This document shows positions 14,647 through 25,459 of a DNA stretch of 64,000 nucleotides, piece after piece. How positions within the stretch are numbered: position 1 is the stretch's first letter; every line of letters begins with the position of its first letter. Origin of the DNA: Chlorokybus atmophyticus. Its lineage: Eukaryota; Streptophyta; Chlorokybophyceae; Chlorokybales; Chlorokybaceae. The translations under genes were made by a program, and so were the position numbers. The notes beneath the pieces are model-generated. The model did no database searches, was not told where the DNA came from, and was given only the letters and a program-made list of their open reading frames with translations. The stretch spans positions 445,764-509,763 of the forward strand of contig RHPI01000797.1 in NCBI GenBank assembly GCA_009103225.1. Direction: 5' to 3'.

Positions 14647-16465
14647 ATGGCGAAGCGCGAGCTCAGCGGTCGCATTGCCGGCCTAAGGTTTATGCAGCGG
14701 GCCAAAGAAAAAGAGGTCAGACTAACCCTATTATCATTATCCCGGCTGTGTGCTGACTTTTCGCCGCCATGCCGGCGACCCTTGTGTGCTTGTTTTATCG
14801 TCCCTTAGTTGTTTCTGCGTTCTCTTGGTTGGTAGCAGTAACTTGGCATTGGTTTGTAAGGTTGTGTACTTTTTGGTCTTGACCAGGTTGAGTGTGCCGC
14901 TTCCATCGGTGCTGATTGCTCAAGCTTGCTAGTGTGTATTGCATACGTGAATGGTCAGGGCGTGCGTGCGTGTGTGCAATTCTCATGCGGTTATGCACGT
15001 TCATACGGCTGTTTACTTCCAAGTAGTGGTGAATGTCGTACAACTTGCATATTTGTGACATTGCGTGCAGCAACGGGAGACAGAGCAAGTCATGGAAGTG
15101 CAGCGTGCTGAGGAGAATTTTTGGGTGAATGATTCCGCCACAGTAGGACGCTGGTAGGTGTTCCATTTGCAGCATCTTCATCTTACTACACCTGTGCTTG
15201 ACGGCACATTTGCATGATGGAATGCATGCACCAATGCAGCCCCTCCTGTTCAGTACAGTTATCGCAGAAGGGGACCCGCCTCCTGACATGACCGTAGGAC
15301 GGTTGTCCTTTGGCAATTTCAACCCCACCATTGAGGTAAGCAAGCTGCATACGGTCAACATTAATGTCATATGCACGTGTGTATATGTACGCAACATGTG
15401 TACTTGGCCACTTTCGTAGTAGTTTAGAGTAGTTAATATGTTGCAAACATATATTCTTACCCAAACATTTCTCTGGTAAATTAACTTTTGAGTACAACTA
15501 ACATCATTGCACATATACCGTGTGCATGCATGCATACTGAACACTAAAGTAGTGTGATACGCACAGATGTGCTCAACTTCTGTGGTACGTTGTTTTATTG
15601 TGCTTGGTCACCATTATTAAAGAATATCATTATACACACATGTGCGCGTATTTACAACATGTAATTCAATACTTTTGTGGTGTCACATGTGTATGGTATA
15701 CATACACATGTGTATTACCACTTGTGGCATGCACTGTCACCAGCAGACGTTTTATTAGTCACCAATTGGCGTGCATCCGGTGACATGTGTGTGTATATTT
15801 CTTCTCACTGCAACAACCGGTCTGCTTTTCCAGAAACTGGCCGAAGAGAGGCTACTTGAGGAGCGCCGGCAGCGCGCGGCACAGGCGTCCGCGGCTGGAG
15901 ACAGAGTAGACGTCACTGACGAAGAGATGGCACAAAGGCAAGGATGGCTTTGTTGCATGTGTGCATGTGCATCTTGGCAGCTTCGTATGTATGCGTTCGT
16001 GACGTTTACATGTCTACACGTGTATGCTGACGCACCATGCGCGCACCACGAGCTGCATAGCTTACACAATCTCAAGGAAGTAGTTTGTATATGCGGCATA
16101 GACACTTGTTCACACATAGCATATTGTAGTATATAGATTTGTCTAGGGATGCGTGTTATGTATTGGTACAATTCAGGTATCGACAAGCGAAGAGCGGAGA
16201 TGGCGCAGCGACTGGTCACGTAAAGAAAGAGCCGTCCGATGCATCGACTCCAGCTGGCAAGGCAGTGGACAACTCTTCAGCAGAAGCTGCTAGCGCTCAG
16301 GCGGATGCTGGCGAAGACTCTGCGTCGCAGCAGGCCAAGCGGCCAAATGTCAACACCAACGGCGTGGTTGATACACAACAGCAGCAGAAGAGGAGGAAGG
16401 TCAGTGTCAATGAGCTGCGGGCCATAGCACGGGCTGGTAGAGCGAAGCGTGAGAAACAGAAGTAG
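14647..16465 (+). CDS. MPP6: M-phase phosphoprotein 6 homolog, nuclear exosome cofactor
   Basis: RNA-binding cofactor that links the nuclear exosome to the MTR4 helicase in 5.8S rRNA maturation (family knowledge). Five exons (14647-14715, 15071-15153, 15254-15335, 15834-15937, 16177-16465) close in phase to 208 residues. The N-terminus MAKRELSGRIAGLRFMQRA is the family signature. GDPPPDMTVGRLSFGNFNP is the second conserved box, the one that contacts Rrp40 in yeast Mpp6. DVTDEEMAQRYR spans the junction of exons 4 and 5. The C-terminus is basic (QQKRRK, RAGRAKREKQK), as expected for RNA binding. Intron 4 has a GC donor (AAAG|GCAAGG), which is required to keep DEEMAQRYR in frame. Start chosen because the family begins MAKRE. 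Confidence 0.94.
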
Positions 16466-17640
16466 CATGTGGTTTTGTTGTGTGCGCCTTTGTCCTCCTG
16501 TTCAAGCAATCAACTTCCTTCTGCTACCCATGCGCACTCTTGTGAGAAAACAAACCTCGATGTGTGCAGTACGTACCTGTTAGTTTGTAAGAAAGACCAA
16601 CTCGCCATGATGCAAACATAGGCAGTGGGGTAGGAAGGCATTGTATTGCTAGCTGAACAGCCGTGCTGTGTACATACAGGTCTGCCATTATCAGTGGCTG
16701 TTGTGCTGCACTTGTGGTGTGCCTCCCCAACCTCCTATTGCCAATAAGCCATATCGGTGTCATGGCAAACTGTCCTTAAGGCCAATTTGGCTGCAGTTTG
16801 GGCCAATAGTGTTGCCGCTGTTGCTTGTTGATGGCACTGTCGTTTTGTGTACCGTGTGAATTATGAGTGGTGGCGCTGCCCATGACTGCCTGTGGGTTTT
16901 GGCATCCGCGGCAGCCAATGCAAGGTGTAAACATTGCGAGGCGTCGTGTACACACACACACAGTGAATTGCTGCAGCTGCTCCTGCTGCTCCCTAGTCGC
17001 TGCGCGTGTGCAAGTCTCTCTCGCTCTCTCTCTCTCTCTGGATCAATTAGCTTTAACTGACCAATGTCTCTGATGAAAAGCTTGAATGCAGCTGGTTAAC
17101 TCTGATGTATTTATACTAAAACACAATAACATAAAGAATGTGTTCTATGTGAGTTGTTAATATGCAATTGGAGGAGAAAGTGCTGTTACCACATTCTAAG
17201 AAGCAATTGTAGTAGGTAGGTTTGCAAGTCATGGTAATAACATTGCTTGCTATTGTGCTTGTTACCACCTTCTAAAAACGTACAAACCGTTCGCCAAGGG
17301 ATGCAAACAACTACAAATTGTTTCACTTGGCTCCATTACATATCTCATGCATCGGATACTACCATGCCAACATGTGACTATCTGCTTCGCCACTTGAACG
17401 CGCCATTCATGATTATATGCGCAAGGTGTGGACTCAAACTAGCTTGAATAACTTTTGCAGCATAACAGACCGCTTTCATAGAATATCTATGACCGCGTTG
17501 TTCCCTTGTTGAAACAAGCAGCGTAGGCCAAACACCGTTGAATAAGCGCGTGCACGCATGCACGCCTATAGCAACATGCACTACATCGCGTTGCACGACA
17601 AGTCTAGTTGACGCACTCTTATGCTTGACCTTAATGACGA
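16466..17640. other. Intergenic
   Basis: No supported gene. TTTGTAAG at about 16586 may be the MPP6 poly(A) signal. A short (CT)n run lies at about 17019-17039. Confidence 0.4.
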
Positions 17641-17694
17641 ATGTCTCGTCAAATTCGTTCCTGGCCTGTTGCAGTGGATGACTTCAAAGTGATG

Positions 17695-18370
17695 CACGTA
17701 CACACGCGCACACACATACACCTACATACTGGCGCACACGCGCGCACACACACGCGCGCGTGCACGTTTGCGCATGTGCGTGCATGCACACAGGCATATG
17801 CGCGAGTGCGCATGCGCATGCATGCAGGCACATACACACAGACGCTCACGTATACACACTTACGTACATACACTCTCGCGTTTGCGAGTGAGTGCGCACA
17901 CGAGCATGCACACTTCGACGCAATTGCAGTGCAATATCGCAATTGTTGCACAGGCTTTGTTGCTTTGCTTCTCTTACCGTACAGTAGGCGGGCTTGGAGC
18001 TGCCTCTGTGCGCTACTATGCGCCCCGCCATACTGCTTCAGCGGATTACCGGTCGTGTGCACGAGCATCGTCAGATATCGTCACGCAACTGTGCCTGTAT
18101 GTATGAGTGCGCAGGTGCACATGCTCGCAAACACACGCGCAACTGTCCGTCCGTGCGTGGGTGCATGTGCGTGCGCTTGTGTCTCTATCTTGGTGTGTGC
18201 CCGCGTGCATGGGCGAAACTCGTTCTCATGCAGGCTTTGGCACATAAACGCGAAATTTGGCAAGGCAACGGTTGTCGCGATCAACCACACAGCTTTGCCT
18301 AGCACAGACTTGCACAACCTCTCTATTCTTGTGCGTGCATGCGTGCATGCACGCGGGCGCGGGCGCGGGT
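17695..18370. repeat. Alternating purine-pyrimidine low-complexity tracts
   Basis: Most of 17695-17910, 18100-18220 and 18330-18370 is built of CA, TG, CG and TA steps (for example CGCGCACACACACGCGCGCG), the classic Z-DNA-prone pattern. Open frames across it are repeat translations, not genes. Confidence 0.8.
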
Positions 18371-18673
18371 GTATGGCCGCAGGACTTGCGTCCTTTCGCA
18401 GATTTTGGCATTAGGCCAACAACTTGCATGGCAAAGGTTGTAGCATTCAGCTAGACCCGCACAGCTTCTTCAAGAATGCAAACCCACAACTGTCTCGTTA
18501 TTTCCCCCTAACTCACCGGGCGAGGCCGTGACGTACTCAGCGTGCATGTTGAACGACGGCACCGTAGTCAGCGCCGCTAACCGCTGCCACCAGCCCCTGG
18601 CGTACCCTGGCAGCAGTCGCGGCGCAGCGCAGCGCCGTCCGCCGCCACGCACGCAGGCGTCGACACCGACGCC

Positions 18674-18955
18674 ATGCATCTAGGGAACAGGGCTACCGCA
18701 TACCATACCGAGGCGGATGCGGTCACCGGCTTCCTGCGCTTCGCTCTCTCCGCTTTGAAAGGCAAACGGCTATTGCCCTTGTGGCTGGTGGCGCTGGCGT
18801 TGCTGGTGGCGTGGTTGCTGCTGCGCTGGCATGTGCGCTCAGACAGAGGGGTTTGCTGGAAATCAGCGCTGCAGCAGCTTCAGCTCGTATGTTGGGGTGG
18901 GTTCAGAGAGCAGCAAACAGGCAAGCTCGCTGGTAGCTTCACAATGCAATGCTGA
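18674..18955 (+). CDS. Uncertain small ORF or 5' exon with one membrane segment
   Basis: A 93-codon open frame. Residues ~33-52 (LPLWLVALALLVAWLLL) are a strong transmembrane helix preceded by KGKR and followed by RWHVRSDR. No family is recognised. It could be a short membrane protein, a first exon spliced into the downstream Smr gene (a donor G|GTTTGC lies at about 18850 and an acceptor AACAG at 19162), or a chance frame. It is listed because the helix is distinctive and the G+C-rich base use differs from the spacer around it. Confidence 0.25.
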   Translation: MHLGNRATAYHTEADAVTGFLRFALSALKGKRLLPLWLVALALLVAWLLLRWHVRSDRGVCWKSALQQLQLVCWGGFREQQTGKLAGSFTMQC

Positions 18956-19170
18956 TCCACAGAGATCAGGCAGGTGGCTGAACGTAGATCCACCGCTGTT
19001 GCTCAGTGCTGCTTGTGAAGTTGCCCATCCGGACATGGATGCATCACTGCTGCCTACAGTACACTGCAGCTAATGGTTGGCTGGACTAGACCAGACTAGG
19101 CCAGCATCTTGCGGCTAGTTCAGTTCAGGTCTGCTGCCTGGGATAGATTAGGCGAGAACAGGCCAGCCTG

Positions 19171-20638
19171 ATGTTGAGAGGAGGTGTGACAGCTGTCCCG
19201 CTTCCGCCGCCGCCTGCAGTTGAGCCCATACTGCCGCCGCTGCCAGACTTGTCAGGGCTGCGGCTGGGCGGCGTGTCGCCCAGGCCAGGCCAGACCACCA
19301 GGAAGAATGAGCATGCTGGAGGGGAGAGGAAGAAGGGGCAGCCTGCCGTCCAGCTCAGGGTTGAAGTTATGGCCGCTCGTGTTGTTATCGATCTGACTGG
19401 CAACGAAGACGATGAGGAGGAGGATGCTGATGTGGCCAGCAGCAAAACGGTTTCCAGAAGCAGCAGCGGAGAAGTTGCGTCTATTGATCTCACTGCCAGC
19501 GATGACGAGAGGGAGGGATTTTGCAAGTCCGTCAACTCCAGAAGGCGAACATCAACTACAGCAACAACAACACCCACCACGTCGTCGTCTTCAAATGCTG
19601 CTCCGTTCGAAGCCTCAGCGCATTTCCCTGCACGGAGGCGAGGGAGGAGTGATGATGTAGGTTGCATGCATGCGGTGGCTTTGGCGCCGGGCACTGCGCC
19701 CACAGATATGCCAACCCGCATTGAAGAGCTGTGGCGCATGGCAGGTTGGTTCACACTACGCTTGCAAGTATACTGATTGTTGCGCACGCTGATGGTAACC
19801 ATGTGCGTGCTGCAGCTTTGGCAGCCGAAGCACGCGACCATTGCAAAAGGCAAGCCTTGGCTGTGCCGCAGCCTTTGGCTGCAACGCTGGTAGCAGTGGT
19901 GAGTTGTTTGCAGCTTTCTGGACTAAGGTACACTTCAGCGCTAGGATGATTATGCAATGTCCTTTATGGCAGAGTCACAAGCATCATGACAAGTGGAGGG
20001 AGCTGAAGCAGCAGGCAGAAGACCTCGCCTTTGAACACCACAATGGTGCGGGTTGACGTGTTTTCACTATGCATGTGCACTTGTGAACTGGTGTGAAATG
20101 CTGTTTACTTCAGGACGCTGTGAAAGCGTCGTGCATATTGACCTTCACGGCCAGAGCGTAGAGGGTGCTGTGGCCAAGCTGAACGGCCACTTGTCGGCGC
20201 TTGCGGCTTTGGGTACGCAGTGTGTCCACAACGTAGTGCAATCCCGAGGATTTATATGATATTTCATGTGCGCTTCCATGCAGGAGGAAGCTTCTTGCTC
20301 TGCATTGTGACTGGTGTTGGGAAGCACAGCAAAGATGGGGTCCCGAGGGTACTTCCTGCTGTGGTAGGTTCATCAGTGGTTGTGTCAGAGTGTGTGTGCA
20401 CGCCACACTCCCTGACACACACAGTGTGTGCGCGTGCATGCACGCACAAGACCTGTTTCGCATGCATCTGGGTGTGGGTGTGGGTGCACCTGTGCGCATG
20501 CTTTGTGTGGCACACAATCAAATTTATGTGTGCAATGGTTTTGTTCTGCAGATAGACGTGCTCGCTCAGAGGTTATGTGCATGGGACCAGCCTCGACCTG
20601 GGCTGATTACCGTGAAGATCAGTTCAGTACACAGCTAG
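19171..20638 (+). CDS. Smr-domain protein with two N-terminal SUMO-interacting-like motifs
   Basis: Six exons (19171-19744, 19816-19898, 19973-20051, 20114-20212, 20284-20363, 20552-20638) close in phase to 333 residues. The C-terminal ~95 residues are a Smr domain: HIDLHGQSVEGAVAKL, with the LHG motif, then LLCIVTGVGKHSKDGVPRVLPAV, with the TGxGxHS box. Smr domains bind or nick DNA or RNA. An upstream helical part (AEARDHCKRQAL, HHDKWRELKQQAEDLAFEHH) matches the DUF1771-like region usually found before Smr. The N-terminal half is disordered and contains VVIDLTGNEDDEEED and SIDLTASDDERE, hydrophobic cores followed by acidic tracts, as in SUMO-interacting motifs. An in-frame TAG at 19144 precedes the chosen ATG. 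The DxDLHG family is clear; the exact role is unknown. Confidence 0.88.
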
Positions 20639-21057
20639 TAGGCAGTTGACTCGCGCAGATCTATGCAGATGTTTATATACAGGTTGAACGGCACACTTGT
20701 ACATGCCATTCTGCAGCTCACAACATACTCTGACTGCATATGCCATTGATGTTCGTGTCGCTTGAATAAACTTCTTTGTTGCATGAATGCTTGGTGATGA
20801 TATAGCACATGTGTACGCATTTAACATTGCATTGATTGCATGAAGCTAACTATACAAGCTGACCTACTGAAGCCGTCCACCCAAAGCCCGCTCAACCAGC
20901 ACACAGTGTGAGTCTTGTACCCGGACGCTTTTTGATAATATATTAGTCATTGAGCACACAAGACTTGTTGTTGTTACCGGTTTCTACGGTATCATTTCTA
21001 CGGTATCATTTCGTGGTAATCTGCAGTGCTCGGATATGTCACATATAGCATAACTGT
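20639..21057. other. Intergenic between two converging genes
   Basis: 3' flanks of the Smr gene and of the RSP7-like gene. It contains AATAAA at about 20765 and a tandem 14-bp duplication TTTCTACGGTATCA at about 20981-21009. No gene seen. Confidence 0.45.
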
Positions 21058-24000
21058 TTAGGGAGAGAGTGGAGGCTCGCTCTCTGTTGGTGAGAACGGC
21101 TCGCTTTCAGCGATGCTCGGCGACATGGCCTCCTCTCCCTCATGGCCCTCGGCCAAGTTATCCTCCTCCTCACTGCTCATCACGCCCTCTTCACCGTCGT
21201 GACCCTTGGCCAAGTTAACCTCCTCCTCACCGCTCATAACACCCTCTTCACCATCATGCGTATCAGCGTGCTCACCTTCCACTTCCTGGTGCTGCTGCTC
21301 TTCATGAGCGTCATCCCCTTCTTGTGCGCTTGCAGGCTGTTGATATTCCTGTTGTTCCTGTTGTTCCTGTTCTTCTTGTGGTTCATCCGCAGTAACCTCA
21401 TCACGGGTGTCTCCCTCGGTCGCTGCTTCCTGTTGCTGGTAGGCTGCCGCTTCATTCTCTCTGTGCTCATCATCGCTCATGACTTCCGCACTCTCAGCAG
21501 GAAGCTCCTGCTCTTCCTGTTCTTGCGTGTCCTCCTCATGAGCCTCCTCGTGCGCCTCCTTATGCTCCTCCTCATGCTCCTCATGCTGTTGCTCTTCCTC
21601 GACGCCTGCTTCATAGAGCGCCTCCGCGTCCGCCTGCTCAAGCCCCTCATCGACAGCTTCGCCTCCCTCTTGCATGTAAGTCTCCTGCTTGGTTGTGGAT
21701 CCACTCGTCACAATGTCAGCAATAAACCCAACATTGCTCAACACGTAGCATAAATTTAAGCCGTGTGCTGTTCTGCAAGCTCACCTGCATTGTGACTGTT
21801 GTCGTCGTTGTGCTTGTTGTGATTGTCGTTGTGCTTGTTGTCGACAGCCGCTCTGCAGCTGCGTGCGGGTTTGTAGCAAAGCTCTCTCGTTCGAGATGTA
21901 GCAAGACATCGAACATGAAGTCCACAAGCTCTCGGTAGTGCACGACGCCGTCATGGTTCTCATCTACAGCGGCACGAAGAGCAGCAATCTCACGCGTGGA
22001 GAGCGCGAGCTCACCCGTCCCAAGCATGCGCAGCACGTCGCCCACCTCGCGCATGTCGAGGGCGCCGCCGCCATCCCGATCCGCCTTGGCGAAGGCGTTG
22101 GCAAGGACGTCCTTCACGGTGGCCTCGTCGAGGCCGTGAAGGAGCCTCGCACCGCCCGTGCGAGAGATTGTCTCCACTGCTAGTGCACGCGCATGCTCCG
22201 ACTCGGCACCCGCACCCAACATGCCACGTATCACCCGCGCCGCCGAACCCGCGAACTCCACATAACGCACCTCACCGTTATCGTCGGGCTCTGCCTCCGC
22301 CATTACCATCAGCACCTGCAAGCGCGTGTGCAGGAATAGTTGGAGACATAGACACATTCACACATGTACACATACACACTGCCAATACCAACAGTACCTG
22401 CAGCCTGGTCAGGCCCAAGTGCTCGCGCGACAGCTCCTGCAGCACTCGCTTTGCCTCCCTCTGCTGCAGCGTCACCTCTCCAGGCCTGGCAGCTTTCCGG
22501 AACTCATCGAGTAACAAAGTGGACAGCGCGTCTTCGCTGTCCAGCACCTGCGTTGTATGCACGGATGAGTATGGAAACAGTTCGCACATATACGCACTTG
22601 CAGTCGTACTGGCAATCGTACGCTGCTGTGGTGACACTGTACTGCTATTAGGTCTCTTTTGCAGTACTTGTGTTACTGATGTGGCTATGTTGTTAGCAGT
22701 GATGACAGCAGTATGAACGGTAATATGGTAAGCGTACTGTGATTGGTACTATCTTAGTAGCACTTAACATTATGTTGTCACTGCGAGTCAATCGCTGGGT
22801 ATGATCGACATGTGTTGTATTACTGTTGTTGCTAAACAAGTGAGCATGACTACTGTGTGCGTGTGCGTGTGCATGTGTGCGTGCGTGTGCGTGACATTGT
22901 GTTACTACACCGGTGAGCATCCCTACTGCCTCTGCAGTGTACTTGTGCGCTTGTGTCAATGCACGAGCACACCCACACGCACGCACATACACAACAAAGG
23001 CAATAGTGCAGGCATTTGTGTGGGCGTAGGCGTGGGCATGCATGTGCATGCGCGTGTATGTGTACCCGCCCACTACGTTGTGGGTGTGCACGCGCACTGA
23101 CACACATGCACACATCCACAACGAAGGCAGCAATACATGCAGGTGCGTGTGCACATGCACATGCACATGCATGTCCCCCCCCCCCCCCCCCCCTCCCCCT
23201 CGCTGAAGGGGAATTGTATTTGGGCGGTGGGAGGGAAGGGGGGGAGGTATTGCACCCTNCCCCCCCCCCCCGCCCCCTCCCCCTCTTACCTCACTCTCCA
23301 TCATCCTGTTCGCCATCCTCTCCACCATCACCCCCCACGCCACCGGCACGAACTCCCCGTACGACACCCGTCCATCCCCGTCGCTATCCGCCTCGTGCAT
23401 CAGCGCGTTGATCTCGCGACGCGTCAGGCCCAGGTCCGACGACGACAGGCAGCGGCGGAACTCCCGACGGTCGAGGGAACCGCTGCCGTCGGAGTCGGAG
23501 GAAGAGAAGAGGCGGGAGAGGGAGAGCTCGAGGTCGGAACGAGACATCCCCCTGATGAGACAGAGGTGAGGTGAGGTGGTGGTGGTTTTGGTGGTGGGTT
23601 GAGTTGAGTCGAGTCGAGTTGAAGAGTGGGTAAGTAAGAAGTGGGTGGGATGGAAGAGTGGTTAAGTGGAGTAATGCATGCGTGAATGAATGAATGAATG
23701 AATGGGTGAGTGATTGTATGAATGAGCCGTTGAATGATTGGGTGAGGGAGGGAGGGAATCAATGGCTGTTTTGAATGGGTTTGATTGTGGTTGAACCCAT
23801 GCATGACTGAAGCCTTTGATGGTTAGTAGAAGCGAGTTTATGACCGGTGAATGAATGCCAAAAACAACGTCAGACCATCGCTGGACAACAACAGCGGATG
23901 TCACTCAACCTGAGCTTTGTCTCTGCTTCGCTGCGAGCGGCATTCCTCGCCTCCGCTGCGGTGCGTCGCGCCCGCAGAGACTGGAGCACCTGCGTGCATG

Positions 24001-25283
24001 CGAATGTGTAGGGTGAGTCATTTGTGATGTGTCGGTCTATGGAGGGTGAGTGATGTGGTGCTCTTGTCATGTTTGGGTTGTTTCGCTTTCTTGCCTGGAC
24101 CATAAGAGGGACGAACTCGCGGTACTGCAGGATGCCGTCGTCGTTCTCGTCGCACTCGGCCATGACCGCGCGCACCTCCTTGTCGCTGAGGTGCAACGCC
24201 TTGTGCTGCATGTTTGGCAAGAACCATGGTAAATGATCAAGAAGTAAGTAACCAAGTGTCAGTCAATGCATTGCTTGCCGCCTATTTCCACACCTTCATG
24301 ACGTTGCGGAACTCACGCGCGTCCAGACCCCCACTCCGATCCACGTCCGCCTTCATAAACAGCTCTACAACACAACAAATGGTTGGATACCCCCACACAC
24401 GTGGGGTGCGTATACACGCGCATGCACATACACGCAAAAACACACATTATCAAACCCAACTCATCCGCAACCCCCACTCACTCTCATCCGCTCACTCACC
24501 CATTACAAGGTCCTGCAGCTCCTGCACCGTCATCCCCTCCACATCATACTCCTCCTCATCATGTCGTTGTGGTGCCTCTTCTTGTTGGCTTCCTGCTTGT
24601 GCTTGGCCAGCGCTCTTCTGCTTGCTTTGAAACACATGTTGGGTTGGGGGGAGAGGCTTCCCCCCGTTGCGTAGGAGGTCCGAGAAGTAGGTGGCGGCGA
24701 AGGTGGGGATGTCGACGGGCTGGCTGCGAAGGACCTGCAAGCGACCAGTGGTGGAGTTGGTTTTGGTGAAAGGTGTTGTTGTGTTATGTTGTTGCGTTGT
24801 GTCTGCGTAATGTTGGCTGTGGAGTAGATTGTGTTCTTTTGTGGTGTGGCGCTTGTATCAGTGTCCTCGCATGTGTAGTCAAACCACACGCAGCTACTAA
24901 GTTTGTGAATATCACAATAACTGAAGGTCGTGAAGTTCTTGGCCCTTGGAAAAACTGTCTTCGTGCGTGGTTATTCGTTAGCAGATTTGTGGTTGTTTTG
25001 TGGTTTATATCTGTCACATCACAGCAGCTCTGCAAGTGCGGCCTCATCGCCAGCATCAATGTCCGACGCTTGCCTCCTCAAAGGGTCCCCATAAAAAGAG
25101 TAAACGACACTGTACCCGGCTTTTACTTCGCCCTTTGCTCAACCAAAACAACAATTTTTCTTTTGGTGATGGCATTGGCTCTTCTCTATCTCTCTCCTCT
25201 CTACTTACCTCTCTTGTGAACGCCTCGAGTATCCCCGGGAACGCCTCCGGTATGGTCATCTGCCTCTGATACCTCGACGCCAT
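21058..25283 (-). CDS. RSP7: RIIa and EF-hand protein, flagellar radial spoke protein 7-like
   Basis: Nine exons close in phase to 713 residues: 25283-25209, 24734-24500, 24364-24294, 24205-24095, 23989-23910, 23551-23290, 22547-22398, 22315-21785 and 21684-21058. The N-terminus is an RIIa dimerisation/docking domain (IPEAFPGILEAFTREV, then VDIPTFAATYFSDLL), the fold that grips amphipathic helices such as that of RSP3. Six canonical EF-hand loops follow (DVDRSGGLDARE, DENDDGILQYRE, DSDGSGSLDRRE, DSDGDGRVSYGE, DRDGGGALDMRE, DENHDGVVHYRE) plus one degenerate. RIIa followed by EF-hands is the architecture of radial spoke RSP7. The last ~200 residues are a Glu-rich tail with a tandem repeat of HDGEEGVMSxEEExNLAxG. 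Exon 4 probably uses a GC donor (CCAG|GCAAGA). The intron at 22548-23289 holds poly(C) runs and an N. A different axonemal RIIa/EF-hand protein remains possible. Confidence 0.88.
21075..21246 (-). repeat. Tandem coding repeat in the acidic tail
   Basis: Three copies of a ~20-codon unit encoding HDGEEGVMSxEEExNLAxG, the last one partial. They lie at the C-terminal end of the RSP7-like protein. Confidence 0.85.
23176..23271. repeat. Poly(C) runs flanking an undetermined base
   Basis: A run of about 18 C at 23176-23193 and another of about 12 C at 23260-23271, with N at 23259, inside an intron of the RSP7-like gene. This probably marks a sequencing or assembly break at a G/C homopolymer. Confidence 0.85.
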
Positions 25284-25459
25284 CTCTTGCTCTTTGTACC
25301 TCCACCGCCTCCGCCTGGCCTAGCCCATCCTTAGCCTGGCTTGGCCTGGTCCGCCCTGGCCTGGCCGAGCATCAGAGAGGCCAGTCACGTGACACCGTTG
25401 CTTGTGCGTCGACATAAGCCCAAGTGCGCACAAGCGCACAAGCAGAGACGCTAATACTA

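Noticed and set aside
14795-15544. 249-codon minus-strand frame
   Set aside because: Lies antisense to MPP6 exons 2 and 3 and their introns, with no recognisable domain.
17641-18414. 257-codon plus-strand frame rich in Cys, His, Arg, Thr
   Set aside because: Low-complexity alternating R/Y sequence with no conserved motif.
21142-21753. 203-codon Leu/Phe-rich plus-strand frame resembling membrane segments
   Set aside because: Antisense of the Glu-rich tail of the RSP7-like protein (GAG/GAA read as CTC/TTC).
22693-23547. 284-codon minus-strand frame
   Set aside because: Only its first part (to 23290) is coding; the rest is intron with poly(C), N and CA repeats.
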